This document shows positions 51,100 to 62,151 of a DNA stretch of 64,000 nucleotides, piece after piece. Positions within the stretch are counted from its first letter, which is position 1, and every line of letters begins with the position of its first letter. A program made the position numbers and the translations under genes. A model generated the notes under the pieces. That model made no database searches. It was not told the origin of the DNA and was given only the letters and a program-made list of their open reading frames with translations. Location of the stretch: the NCBI GenBank assembly GCA_964035575.1, contig OZ037837.1:372001-436000 (forward strand), in the 5' to 3' direction. Source of the stretch: Rhynchopus sp. YZ270_cl-10. Taxonomy: Eukaryota > Euglenozoa > Diplonemea > Diplonemida > Diplonemidae.

Positions 51100-52860
51100 A
51101 CTCCGGACACGGATACCCACACAGAATACACGGTTACCCAGACATCTGTCAGGCAATCACTGATTCACTTAACACAGGTCGGGCAGGTGCTGCCTGCCCA
51201 TCCTCTTTTTCCTGTCTGCTATCGATTCCAGGTTCACAAGGGATACACAAAACCACACAAAGCGCGATCGCGCTTCTTCGGCAAAGTGTCGAAATCAGTG
51301 CGTCACACGGCCCCTCTAAGCCAGTGATGGCCGCAGACGTGTATGCGTCTGCGGACGCTGCAGGTTTTCTCTTAGTGGCTAAGCCAGGGGACCTGAGGTT
51401 CAACACCGTTGGGGGCGGGAAAGTGTCGGGGACACTGTATGGGCGGTTCTACGACAAGTCCGCTCTAAAACCCTTGTAGACGCGGTGGAATGACAGTAAA
51501 GGCAAAGTGCCGCATCCACTAGTGGGCCTGCCGAAGGTGTCCTCATTGGTGATGGGAGACTGGGTCTAGGAAACCGAGAAAAGGCGACGTGTGGTGTATT
51601 AGGTGCCCGCATGCAAATGTGGACTCTGAAGAAGATAAAGAAGACGAGGCACATGCGGGGGCAGTGCTATAGTCGAGTCTACGACCGGGCGTGTCTAGTA
51701 CAGGGCTATTGTAGACTGAGCTGCAAGACCAAGGGTAGGAATTGGGCATTGCCATCTCTGAAAGTCATACGAGGTATTTTTTTTCAAAGGGAGGGACCGG
51801 GTGAGGCAGTGACGGCAGATCTGATCCATCATTTACGCCAGAATAATTTCCCTTAACTTTGATCACTCCCCGACCCATTGATGGGCACCTAAGCGCATGA
51901 CATTGGTCACTACGATCCAAATACGGACTAAAGGTGACCACGTTGTCTTGGTTTAGCTGTATGCAAACACAATTACCCTACACAATGCCTGGGTACCAAA
52001 GCCCGCCTGCCCTGGGACAGGGCTGCGGACACCCCGTCACTTTCCGTGGACTTTGACTGGAGCCGGCTCCCCTCGAGGGCGCCTCCGTCGTGGAAATACG
52101 GCCCTGAGCGACACACTGCTTTTCTTGCGTGGCTGAGGTCTGTTGAGGACAGCAACAGTTGCATCAGCAACATTGAGCTGGGTATTAGCTTTGAGGTATA
52201 CTCAGGCATCTCGCTGCGACAGTGCAAACAGGTCGCCCATGCCCTGTCTGTGCGTGAGCGGGGGAAGGCGATGTCCCTCTGGCTTCGATGGTTCCGGAAG
52301 CACTGCGCCGAGAACAAGCTGGACTGCCCCGTTCCCGGAGAGAAAAGTGACGATGCTGCACTGCCTACGGCCTATCGGTGCACCTCCGGTCTGGTGGGCA
52401 CACTCCACGTGCCAAACTCTGCGCCGGCAGCATCGCCACTATCCTGAAGTACCTGACGAGGTCCATCAGTTCCCTCTCCGACCGTGACTGGGGCACCTGC
52501 CCCCTCCCCGCCTACAACACCACCATCACTGCGCGTGCCGCTCAGTGGACCTCGCCCTGACGACGCCTGCGTAACAATACCGCCACCCCTGCCACCCCTA
52601 CAAGCCTTGTTCGACGGGGAACGCCAAGGCAGTGCATCACCATCGTGACCCCTCCCGTACTACCAGAACCTGAGCCGCCTGCACTGCCTGATACAGTGCC
52701 CGACAAACCACCCACAGGTGACCCTGAGCCTGGTCCCACCGCCACAAAAGGGCGTCAATCAAAAAGAAAACGCTCAACTTCCCCCGAGCATGAAACAAGA
52801 ATAAAGCGGACTAGAACCGCCTACCCACAACGTCTGCTTCGCCCCCATCGATTTTCATTT
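51100..52860 (+). pseudogene. Decayed coding element, possibly retroelement-derived (fossil)
   Basis: A run of GC-rich plus-strand open stretches (around 51100-51480, 52046-52447, 52645-52884) of one compositional type, interrupted several times. One stretch (FLAWLRSVEDSNSCISNIEL to FEVYSGISL) resembles segments found near the C-terminus of some reverse-transcriptase polyproteins of protists. The last stretch is Pro-rich then basic (KGRQSKRKRSTS). No ends were identified. The family is unresolved and the element is clearly broken and old. Confidence 0.35.
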
Positions 52861-52884
52861 TTTGGGCAGAGAAGTGCGTTTTAG

Positions 52885-53310
52885 GCGCCCACAGATGGTC
52901 AAAACATCAAAATTTTTGTGTTTTTGGCATCTGGACACCCAAGGACCCACTATCAGGGGTGAATTTTTTTTGCCTGAGATTTGCCTTTGCCAAAATCGGA
53001 AAAAAAAAATTATGAAGGAAATTGCTAAGAAAAAGTCGAAATTGTGGGCCCCTGTAGTGCATATGGCGGTACCCCAGATCGTCAAAACACCCGACTCTTG
53101 CGTTTTTTTTGCACTTTTTGGTGCACAAAAACCCTACTCAGGGGTCAAAATTTTCCCGGAAAAAAAAATTTTTTTTTTTGAGATTTTTCAAAAATCGACT
53201 TGTCTTTGGTAAAAACCACGAAATTTCGGGTTCGCAAAACCACGTTTTAGACCCCCACAGATGCTCAAAAGTGCCAAATTTTGCTTTAAATGGCCTCAAA
53301 TCGTCGAAAT
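52885..53310. repeat. Diverged copies of the CAGATGGTCAAAAC repeat
   Basis: Three diverged units at about 52885, 53070 and 53245 contain CAGAT(G/C)(G/C)TCAAAA and A/T palindromes as in 10727-11275. Confidence 0.65.
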
Positions 53311-53389
53311 TAGCCCTATTTTGGGGCGAAAAAAAAAATTCGAGAGTCCCTTTCCCTGGGAGACAATAGCCAGAAATCTGAGAAAAAAA

Positions 53390-53580
53390 AAAAACTGGCC
53401 AGATTTCCAGATCTGGCCAGATCTGGGGGGTTTTTTTTTTTTTTGAAAAAAAAATTTTCCCAGATTCCCAGATCTGGCCAGATCTGGCCAGATCTGGAAA
53501 CAAGATCTCCACATCTGGAAACCGAGCCAGATCTGGGAAATTGGCCCCCAAATCTGGCCAGATCTGGCAGCATCCGTGTT
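53390..53580. repeat. CCAGATCTGG word cluster
   Basis: The self-complementary word CCAGATCTGG or close variants occurs about 12 times around a poly-T/poly-A palindrome at 53430-53456. No coding capacity. Confidence 0.8.
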
Positions 53581-53621
53581 GAAAAAGTAGTTGTCAAATT
53601 TTTCAAAAAAAAAAAATTTTT

Positions 53622-53830
53622 TTGAAAAAATTTTTCTCGACATCTACTTTTCCAAGCCTGGGAAAATACCGGTAGGGGTACGTCGTAGAGTAAAAACCAA
53701 TGCAGGAAAATACCAGTAAAATATCAGTTTTTCTCAGGCTTGGAAAAGTAGTTGTCGAAAAAAAAATTTTGGGAAAAAAAAATTTTTTTTTTCGACAACT
53801 ACTTTTCCCAGCTTGGAAAAAAAACTGATA
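53622..53830. repeat. Nested palindrome with CTACTTTTCCNAGCNTGG
   Basis: TCGACATCTACTTTTCCAAG (53637) and the pair GGCTTGGAAAAGTAGTTGTC and GACAACTACTTTTCCCAGC (53741-53815) form inverted arms around poly-A/poly-T. ATACCGGTAG and ATATCAGTTT words are also inverted. Confidence 0.7.
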
Positions 53831-54045
53831 TTTACTGGTATTGACTGGTATTAACTGAGATTTGACGTAGCCTCCTATTATTTTCAAAAGCCGTCCAGAA
53901 GTGTTACACACCTCGTCCCAATGTCTACTGAAACGTTTCCTTTTCGTTTTCCTTTTGGATTGCCCCAAACCCCCAACCCAAACAGCCCGTATCCTGCAGA
54001 CGGTGGTGGAGAAGTAGAGCACAAAAGGGGAATATGGATGTCCTC

Positions 54046-54250
54046 ACCTCATCCTGATTAGGAACCCACCCTTGCCCTTACCTTTTATCACCCAAACCCC
54101 AAAGAATCATCAACGGAATGTGCCACGCAATAGTGAATTCCAACGGGGTCGGTTGATTCATTACTGGTGGTAAGTGGATTATGTTGCCAAAAATAGATCT
54201 CAAATATCAGTATTCCCGCACACCCAGCCAACCCTCTCAAATCCTCCCAA
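54046..54250. repeat. 205-bp dispersed repeat, copy 2
   Basis: Near-identical to 45808-46020. It lies about 350 bases past the stop codon of the zinc-finger LRR gene. Confidence 0.85.
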
Positions 54251-54598
54251 TTGTATCTTATCCAACTCATCCCAACAAACCCCACCACCTCACTCTGTCA
54301 CTCCCTCACAAAAAGACAAACCCCCTTTTGTGCTTCACTCCTTCTTTTCTTCCCTTCCCACCCTTTTTGCTAGTGTCGTCGTTCGCAACAGCAGCAACAG
54401 CAATGGTGTTGTCAGTTGGCGGTGCACATAAGTCGCACCTGTTTCGCTTGACAGGGTTGCACCACGTTCTCCTTGCAGACCTGCTGCAACCTGCAGCCTC
54501 TGCCACATGGGCACCTCAGGCACGCTTCAGGCATAGTGCAGAGCAGCTGTGCAGCAGACGAGAAGATGCACAACAACAACTGCTGCAAAGCGAGCTTC
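54251..54598. other. 3' flank of the zinc-finger LRR gene
   Basis: Moderately GC-rich, no repeat found. Short frames on both strands are not convincing. Probably the 3' untranslated region. Confidence 0.4.
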
Positions 54599-56290
54599 TC
54601 AATTGCGCAGATGTTCAGGCAGACTCTTGAAGACAGCATCGCTACACTTGTCCTTTCCATGCAAGGTCTTCAACTCTGTGCACCCATCCAAGAACCAGTG
54701 TCCGACGTCGGTGACACCTTGTAATGCACTCACATCAACGGTCGACAATGATGTGCACCCTCGGAGGAACGAGTTCCCAATCGACCGGGCACCTTGCAAT
54801 CCACTTAGATCAACTGTCTTCAATGATGTGCACGCGTAGAGAAACCCGTGCCCAATCGAGGTGACAGCTCGTAATCCACTCAGATCAACGGTCGACAATG
54901 ACCCGCAGTCGTCGAGCAGCCAGTTCCCAATCGAGGTGACAGCTTGCAATGCGCTCATATCAACTGTCGACAACGAGCTGCAATCGGCGAGAAACCCGTC
55001 CCCAATCGAGGTGAGACCTTGTAATCCACCAAGATCAACTGTCGACAATGATGTGCACCCTCGGAGGAACCCATTCCCAAACTTGGTGACACCTTGTAAC
55101 CAACTCAAATCAACTGTCGTCAATGATGTGCACCCGTAGAGGAACAGGTTCTTAATCGAGGCGAGACCTTGTAATCCACTCAGGTTGAGTGTGGTCAAAC
55201 TCGAGCAGTTACCAAGAAAGTTGTCTTCAATCGCAACCAAAGTAGACGCGTAACTGATATCAATGCACGTCACTGCAGTACCCGAGAAGAAGTTGTCTGG
55301 AATCGCAGTCGCAGCTCCTGCCTGGAGGAGCAAGCAAGCCAGCTTCGGATCACTGCGTCGATCAGTCACCTGCTGCAACCTTTCTGCTGTAAGTGTCTCA
55401 TCCAACTCACGAAGTGCTGCAATGGCATCTTGCACACTCACCTGCACAGCAAGCGCTGACTTCTGGGCAAGGGCATCATGCACGTTCGAAATAGGCAGCT
55501 TCAGGGGGAAAGAAAACGTTGCGTGTGGGTGTGCAGCACCCACAAGGCGGTGGCGGTCTCCACTCGCTGCCATGATGTTGATGCTCCGCACAACGGCCTG
55601 CGACTCTGTGACCGCACGCAGCACCTGGTCGTCCCCAAGTTGGCACACCGCCTCGCACTCAGCAATCACGCGTCTTGCCTTCGCAACAAACGTCTTCAGC
55701 GCACACACCTCCCCTTCACGACTGAGTGCCTGTGTGAGGAAGCTCCGTGCCACCTCCTCCTCACACACGACTTCGCTGCGCGACACATCCTCACGCATCA
55801 CGAGGTGCCCGACGTGTGTCTGCAGGAGAAGATCTTTGTACGTGTCCTCAGTGGGTGGGAGTGCCTCAAGCACACGGCACTTCTCCTCTGCAGCAGTCCG
55901 CTGTGTTGTCAGGTCTGCCACGTGCGAGCGGAAGGTGTCACGCTGGCGTTTCATGTAGTCTGTGATGTCAACTGTCTCGTGTCCCGCATGTGTGTCGCAC
56001 TTGTCACAGCGAGTGCAGATCAACGCGTCTCCACACGCAGGGTGTACACAAATGAGGCACAGCTCTTGGCCTGGGTGATGTGCACACTTCGACGACGTCC
56101 CGTACGAAGTCACAGAAGCTCGATGTGCCTCACGGTCACGTGCCCTCAAGGATGAGTGGAACACTTCGAAGCACGCAGGCTTGTCGCAGAAGAACAGCTC
56201 CGTGCAGATCCCGCACTGCAGCTGTGCAGGCACGCCACAGTTCTCGCAGCTGGGTATCTGTGGTGCGGTGGGCTGCGTGTCAGACACCAT
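54599..56290 (-). CDS. Zinc-finger/B-box protein with about 9 BspA-type LRRs
   Basis: 563 residues from the ATG at 56290 (MVSDTQPTAPQIPSCENCG). A longer frame opens at 56674, but its extra 128 residues are low-complexity and include an LRR relic. Residues 15-50 are a Cys-rich finger (CENCG, CGICTELFFC, CFEVFH). Residues 66-106 are B-box-like (CAHHPGQELCLICVHPACGD, CDKCDTHAGH). A helical, probably coiled-coil stretch follows (KRQRDTFRSHVADLTTQRTA). Residues 290-340 contain DAIAALRELDETLTAERL and LLLQAGAATAIPDNF, matching the bridge of the ubiquitin-LRR protein. Then about nine 25-residue LRRs, consensus LSTVDLSGLQGVTSIGNGFL. Finger plus B-box plus coiled coil recalls TRIM proteins, so ubiquitin ligation or scaffolding is possible (inference). 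Confidence 0.85.
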   Translation of the reverse strand: MVSDTQPTAPQIPSCENCGVPAQLQCGICTELFFCDKPACFEVFHSSLRARDREAHRASVTSYGTSSKCAHHPGQELCLICVHPACGDALICTRCDKCDTHAGHETVDITDYMKRQRDTFRSHVADLTTQRTAAEEKCRVLEALPPTEDTYKDLLLQTHVGHLVMREDVSRSEVVCEEEVARSFLTQALSREGEVCALKTFVAKARRVIAECEAVCQLGDDQVLRAVTESQAVVRSINIMAASGDRHRLVGAAHPHATFSFPLKLPISNVHDALAQKSALAVQVSVQDAIAALRELDETLTAERLQQVTDRRSDPKLACLLLQAGAATAIPDNFFSGTAVTCIDISYASTLVAIEDNFLGNCSSLTTLNLSGLQGLASIKNLFLYGCTSLTTVDLSWLQGVTKFGNGFLRGCTSLSTVDLGGLQGLTSIGDGFLADCSSLSTVDMSALQAVTSIGNWLLDDCGSLSTVDLSGLRAVTSIGHGFLYACTSLKTVDLSGLQGARSIGNSFLRGCTSLSTVDVSALQGVTDVGHWFLDGCTELKTLHGKDKCSDAVFKSLPEHLRN

Positions 56291-56369
56291 GTTGTGTGTT
56301 TCGAAGAGGTGGGAGGGTGCAGGGGTGTCTGGAAGGGGTTGGGTGTGCATGGATGAAAATAGTGTGGGA

Positions 56370-56515
56370 AAAAAAGACTGCGTGACATTGTTCCACCGCA
56401 GACACATCAATGGTTTGCCAAGGTGTTGCAGTGGTCGAGGAAGGACTCCTCCATCTGCACGACATTGCTCCACCAGACATAAAGGGCAGTCGACGCGCTG
56501 CAGTAAACAACGAAG
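56370..56515 (-). pseudogene. Relic of GW-type LRRs upstream of the zinc-finger gene
   Basis: Minus-strand DNA still spells GTGGAACAATGTCACGCAG and GGTGGAGCAATGTCGTGCAG, the nucleotide core of the SGWNNVTQ repeat of the 21405-23282 family. It is out of a consistent frame. At least two LRR units are recognisable. The zinc-finger protein itself uses a different LRR consensus (GLQGVTSIG), so this relic came from the other subfamily. Confidence 0.65.
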
Positions 56516-57524
56516 CCATGAATGTGCGTGGCTGTCAAAATCTCTTTGTTTTTCTCTTTGTCTATTTTTCCTGCATTTTTTATTCTCTTCTTTGTACTTT
56601 CTTTTGTTTTGGTTGTTGTTAGATAAGCTCAATCGCCTATCGAGTTCTGTGAATAGCACGGAACTCCTTTTCATGTGTATCCATGGAAATCAGTATCATA
56701 TGTGATACCGGGGGGAAATTTTTTGAAAAAAGGTGTCGTTTGAGAAAAACAAACAAACGGACGCGCTGTGTGAAAAACGAGTGTTTCTCTGCGCGTGATA
56801 TTTTGTGGGGAAGAATAAAACATTATGAAAAAAGCTCGTTGCGTTCCCACTATCGTTTCCGCTGCGCTCTCACTAGCGTTCCCACTCCATTCGGTTTTCT
56901 CTTACTTAGAAAAAAAAATACAGGAATACCCTATGTTGCGTACTTAGTGCGTAGTTGTTGGTATGAGTTCCTGGAGGCGTTCACAGAGGTTTGCCTAGCA
57001 AGGCAGTTGACCCATGACACAGCATCCTGGCACACCCTGGGAGGCCCTTTGGGTTGCGGTCTTTGTGAGGCGTGTGTATCTCAGATTAGTTTACGTAGGG
57101 TGGGCACCTGACATAGCGACCTTTAACTACCCGTCTTGAAACGGACAGCATTTTAAGAAAAACAACAAAGTGGATACTCTGGAACAATGGTAATTGTAGC
57201 AGAAAGTACACACTGTATGCTGCGTAAAAAAAAAAAACGCTCTGGAATATTGAGCGGAAAATAGGAAGGGGGCGGGAAGGAGGGTAGCAGGGAAGGTGGA
57301 GGAATGAAAAGGGAGAGGAAGTGCAGAAACAATGGTCATGCAGGCACCAGGCGGTGCATGCTCATCTTTCTACTGCAAAGAATGCAGCGTGTAAAAAAAG
57401 AAGCGTTCGATTTGATGTACTTTACATTAAAAGAAGAGAAAAGCACACAAAAAGGACGTTCAAAAAAAAAAAAACGAAATACTCCGTCTTTTGTAATTGC
57501 ACAGGGTTGTTTCTAGGGGGGTCG
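56516..57524. other. Upstream flank of the zinc-finger gene
   Basis: 56696-56860 (GTGATACCGGGGGGAAA, GAATAAAACATTATGAAAAA) resembles 58924-59080, a diverged repeat. The rest has no recognised content. Confidence 0.5.
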
Positions 57525-57625
57525 GGGGGGGTCACTGACCCCCCCCAGATTCTGGGGGGTCAAATTGACCCCCCCCGGGGGGGGGGTCAATTTTACCCCC
57601 AGAATCTGGCACGGTGCGCTGGTCA
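57525..57625. repeat. GGGGTCAA/TTGACCCC inverted word cluster
   Basis: Runs of GGGGGGTC and GACCCCCC around CAGATTCTGG and CCAGAATCTGG form a palindrome of about 90 bp. No duplication at its ends was identified. Confidence 0.7.
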
Positions 57626-57782
57626 GCCTCACCCCCCTGTAAAAAATTACATATTTTCCCCCGAACTACACGTTTTCCACCCACCACCAGTGTTGGCACT
57701 GGTGAAGAGCGACAACACCCGCACCGACTACACCACGTGGAACGGTGATGGGAGTGTGAAAAAAGATTTGGCGAAAAGAATA

Positions 57783-57935
57783 AAAGTAGCGTACCGTGCG
57801 CCTGCGGCGCAAGCTTACATCACACCCTTCCCATGACATAGTTTGGCTGTACAATAGTGCAATTTTAAGCGCAATTTTAGAAATGTTGCGTACCGTGGCT
57901 TCGCCAGGAACCTTTGGGTACCATGCCACCGTTTC
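57783..57935. repeat. GCGTACCGTGCGCC dispersed repeat, copy 4
   Basis: Same orientation as 11868-12095; both GCGTACCGTG sub-repeats are present. Confidence 0.8.
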
Positions 57936-58360
57936 TTTACCTGTTTCATACCCGCACAGAAGCTACATACCACCATGATATTCTGAAGCTTTGGGGTATG
58001 GGGTTTTCTTGGTGAGATCAAGGCTTCGTCGAGAAAGCTCGGAATACACCCAAAAACCCTTGAAAGACCATTTTTTCCCGGCGGAAAAAAAATTTTTTTT
58101 GGGAAAAAAATTGACCCCCCCCGAGAAAAAAAAACGAGATCCTAGAAACAACCCGGGGATCTACGTGGACAAGTGTAGAGGGTGGGGTGGGGGGGCAGCA
58201 CTCTACCTGGGCTTCTAAAGAAGGGTATGTTAACCGCGGAGTGCAATGCGGGCTCGAGAAGTCATAAACAGACAGCACACATCTCGCCCCCTGGCTGTGG
58301 CAGCTCTACAAGCAATAGCTGGCCCTGACTCCAAATGCTCCAAAATAAAAATAACATTCA
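57936..58360. other. Gene-free stretch
   Basis: Contains one poly-A/poly-T palindrome near 58085. No gene or repeat copy was otherwise recognised. Confidence 0.4.
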
Positions 58361-58365
58361 TACAA

Positions 58366-58500
58366 ACGAGGCTAAGTCGGACGGATTAAAAATACTCAGG
58401 CGTGTCTCGAGGCGCTTGGGAATACTTCAGCCACACCTCAGATATGTTTTCCAGCCAGGCCATTTTTCAGGCACACTTGGCCTCGCTGCATTGTATGGTA
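58366..58500. repeat. Short diverged relative of the element at 59194
   Basis: Left ATACAAACGAGGC and right GGCCTCGCTGCATTGTAT match the ends of 59194-60245. The middle has AATACTCAGGCGTGTCTCGA words. It is about 135 bp, like a miniature derivative. The target duplication is no longer readable. Confidence 0.65.
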
Positions 58501-59185
58501 CTATGGTAGAGAAAAAGCTGTCCGAGGGATATCATATATTGTCGCCTTCAGGCATGCTGTTGGTGGGGGGCTATACGCTACCCACGTCATACGCACTGTC
58601 AGTTTTTTTTTTTGAGGATGTGTAATATACAAGAAAGTTTCTGTCGCGATGAAGTGATGCTTCAAGTGCAACACGAAACTTTGAGACAAAGAGACACAAG
58701 TAACTTTTCACCCCCAAAAAACATCCAGAAATGGATGTCAAAAGGGTTTATCTACTATCAGTATGCCTCTGTTGTACACCACATTGTTTTGTTCTTCCTT
58801 TTTTTTCTTTCAACATTTTTTATTACTTTTTTGTTGTTTGGGAGACACGCACCACATGTCGGTTCCGTGGAAAAACATGGCATGGAACCAACTGTGTGCT
58901 GCCCCTTTTTATGTCTAAACTGTATCACAAGTGATACCGGGGGAAAAAAGTTTGTAAACTGCAGAAGCAAAACAAGCTCGCAAACAAAAAAAAAAGTTTT
59001 GCGAAGTGTGTGGTGAGGGAGAGAGAATAAAACATTACGAAAAAACCTCCACTATCATTTTGCAAGCTTCATTTACAGGAAAAAACCCTTTGCTTAAAGT
59101 ACAGAAATGAGGTGAGTGCACAATAAAGGAGGAATAAACAACACGTCTCAGACGTTTGAATAATTACCCACCACAAAGTATTATT
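58501..59185. other. Gene-free stretch
   Basis: 58924-59080 is the partner of the repeat at 56696-56860. No convincing gene; several short frames are AT-driven. Confidence 0.45.
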
Positions 59186-59193
59186 TGTCCTAA

Positions 59194-60245
59194 CATACAA
59201 TGCAACGAGGCCGAGTCGGCCTCGCCAAGGCCTGAAAATAAATACTCAGGCGTGCCTGAGGCGTACTCGGGATTAGTTACGTTTAAGTACGCCTCAGGCA
59301 CGCCTGAGTATATTTATATTTCTTACCAGCATTTTGGTCATGAACAAAAAAAGTATTTCCCCCCAAATTTTGTGGTTTTCAATTCAGAGGTAGCAAAATC
59401 TTTCAAATGCGGGGTCGCACGATGAAAAATGTGCCTCTGGGCCGAGTCGAAAAAATGAAAAGGGTTCGCTAAGCTTTGGTGCTGATGATATATATTTTGG
59501 TGGTATTTCATTGATTTAGAATCATTGGAAACAAATCTCGGGGGTGCTTTTCGACTGGGTCCCTTCGGGCCCAACTTGATGCAAGACGGAAGAGGCTCAT
59601 ACAAGGCTGGACCCTCTAACACTAGAGAGATCCCAGAATTTTACACAGGCCTCCTTGATCCACAGACCACAGCTCTATTTTTAGTACAACTATGGGGTGA
59701 CCAACGGACTTTTTTACATACCCGAGGTATGACTCATCTTCTGCGAAGCCTCTTTTTAGGAGGCAGTTTACTGTAAGCAGTAACCATGATATTTTTCCAC
59801 TAAAAATATCTTGCGACCCCGCAATTTTCTCAGGACACCGAAAGTTGATTTCAGCACATTTCAGGGGGAAATACATGGCATGCCTTAGAAACGTGATGAC
59901 CTGTGCATAATAATTTTATATTATCAGCAGAAATATGAAACCGGGTATACTTTCCCCTGATTTTTGGTACAAACTTAAAGTCACGCATTTTTTGCTAAAA
60001 ATATTGTCCGACCCCGGAATTTTTTCAGATCGCTCCGGAAATGCATCAGAGGCCCTTTTTTGCGGGGAAAAAATACACACCAGGCGCCTGAAACGCAAGT
60101 ATGCGTTGATATATACTCAGGCGTGCCTGAGGCGTACTTAAACGTAACTAATCCCGAGTACGCCTCAGTGACGCCTCAGGCGCGCCTCAGATATATTTTC
60201 CAGACATGAGTATTTTCAGGCGTACCCGGCCTCGTTGCATTGTAT
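59194..60245. mobile_element. hAT-like element of 1052 bp built from CGCCTCAGGC words
   Basis: Terminal inverted repeats ATACAATGCAACGAGGCC are flanked by GTCCTAAC and GTCCTAAG (59186-59193, 60246-60253), an 8-bp target duplication with one mismatch. Near both ends TACTCAGGCGTGCCTGAGGC and related palindromes recur. The middle holds a short open stretch (59525-59776, plus) with no recognised relative. It is longer than the other miniature elements but has no transposase. Confidence 0.8.
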
Positions 60246-60324
60246 GTCCTAAGGGTACCCTCACTTTATATTTTGTAGCCCGCTCGGATTGTTGAGAAAC
60301 CCACGAGACAATGGTGCTACGGAG

Positions 60325-60610
60325 GGGGCCTATATTGACATTTCCTTGACATTTCCTTGACATGTCCTTGACACTGGGGGGATACACTTTAAAATTTGTG
60401 GTGGTTTTTTTTGGCCGGGAAATCTGCCTCGTCCAAAAAAACCGGCATTTGCATTTTTGGAATCCGTCCATCCAGTAGTGGGGTCATTTTGCCAAAATGG
60501 ACAAGTTCTTGGTACATACAAAAATACACACAAAATAGCCTACAGATTATAAAATGACACATCCCCCCAAAATTGACATGTCCTTGACAGTTGTCCCGTA
60601 ACACCAGACA
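60325..60610. repeat. TTGACATTTCC word cluster
   Basis: CATTTCCTTGACATGTCC words in tandem at 60335-60375 and AATTGACATGTCCTTGACAG at 60573. TGGGGTCATTTTG and TTGGAATCC words resemble the repeat at 35710. The ends are unclear. Confidence 0.5.
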
Positions 60611-60647
60611 AGAAACAAAATATAAAGTGAGAGTATCCTAATATAAA

Positions 60648-60985
60648 AGAGAAAAGTTCGATTTCGGCCTCGAAAATACCCGTGACACCGATTTGTCACG
60701 GTACTTTGTCACGGAATTTTTTTGAAAGATTCGATTTCGTGACAAAAAAAGTTCGATTTCGTGACAAGCCGATTTTTTCATTGACACACAAAATTCAATT
60801 TAGTGACAAATGACTTTTTTCATTGACAAAAAAAAATTTGATTTCGTGACAAATCCATTTTTTCATTGACAAAAAAATGTCATTGAAAAAAATGGATTTT
60901 GTCAAGGAAAAAGTCGTGACAGCCAACCCGCCAGTCACTGAAAAGTGACCAGACAGCCACTTGACAAACACAAAAGAGGCCATTC
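60648..60985. repeat. Single-arm copy of the CGTGACAAA foldback repeat
   Basis: GAGAAAAGTTCGATTTCGGC to CTTGACAAACACAAAAG matches the inner half of the arms at 62152-62786 and 63268-64000. The word TTTCGTGACAAA recurs about ten times. Confidence 0.8.
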
Positions 60986-61898
60986 TTGAGCTGTCTAGAA
61001 ACCTAAGGGCAGAGACTGAAGACACAAGGTATGATAACTTTATGATTATGCAAGACTTAGTATATCGCGAACACGGTCAGGCTTGCACGCCTCTGGCCAG
61101 AGGCCAGCCCCACTAAATGATATGCAGCAGACACTCATTGCAGATTTCATTTTCATTCGGTAAAAAATTAATGGGTGCGCAAGTTTCTATACCTAATACC
61201 CCAACCCTCACCCATACATTCCATTACACACACCAAAACAGATCGAATCCACCAGCGCATGCGACGGAAGCAGATTCAGATTGTGGTTTGATAAGCAGAG
61301 TTCGGTTATTATGGTGGTGGAAAGGGGGGTGGGAACACTTTGTCAGTCACTGCTATAGCCATTAACCAGGGAGCATAGCTAGTGCAAGAAATTCGACTTT
61401 GGAAACCTTCCGGAAAGTCTGTCCTCTGCTTCCGGAGGACTAGACACAAGAAAATATTGTTTGTTCCCCCAGAAAACCAGTGCACAATTCACACTCCTTG
61501 TGGGTGGTCTTGTTGCCTTTTCGTCATAGTAATTTTGGCCCAGGCATGCTCTCGAAGCATGACAATTTAGTGTGTATGGGGCAGGGTGTTGTTTTGTTCT
61601 GAATTCTCTTTGTTATAACATCTAAGTCAATCGCGGGTGGTGGTTTGTGTAGCGTGAGGCACTCTTTTTAGCAAACTTCCTGCGGCTGCTAAAGTGTTAT
61701 TTCTTCGGATTTAACAACGTACAGCGTAACATAGTGGTTTAGCCTGGTCGACACAACCTTTGATAGATACGGGATAACCAACCCCCTTCGACCCCTTGTG
61801 GGTTCACTGAACAAGCCCTCGTGGTAGTTAAACGCGATTGACATTTACATTTCCTAGAGATGAAAGAACAAGATAACACTTCTGTACCCGCGCATCAA
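60986..61898. other. Gene-free stretch
   Basis: No gene, RNA or repeat recognised. Composition is moderate, and short plus-strand frames show no motif. Confidence 0.45.
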
Positions 61899-62137
61899 AA
61901 TTGTGGAAAACTTTGCACCCCAAACACCCTCAACAACGCCCGCCAAAAGGCGCCCCTTGTTGCTGGGAGTTGGTTCTCATGTTTGATACACTGCACAGCA
62001 GGCATTCCTCTGAGTCCAACGCATGTTTGGCCTGTCTGCGGCGTTGTACTTAAGGTGCACGAAGACAGGGTCTGGTGGTAAATTTTGCGTAGTACTGCGA
62101 CGTGGTACTACGTGGGTCTGGGAACCTGGTACCTGGG
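61899..62137. repeat. 240-bp repeat shared with the interior of the 46213 element
   Basis: TTGTGGAAAACTTTGCACCC to GTGGGTCTGGGAACCTGG matches 46540-46790 with small insertions. Here it directly precedes the left foldback arm. Confidence 0.8.
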
Positions 62138-62151
62138 CACAGGATATTTGT

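Noticed and set aside
50745-51479. Plus-strand frames of up to 244 codons beginning with MSCHV repeats
   Set aside because: Product of the CATGT satellite; only the part after 51100 could be worn coding DNA, and it is treated separately.
56291-56674. N-terminal extension of 128 codons on the zinc-finger LRR gene
   Set aside because: Low-complexity start and an embedded LRR relic; the ATG at 56290 precedes the first structured motif.
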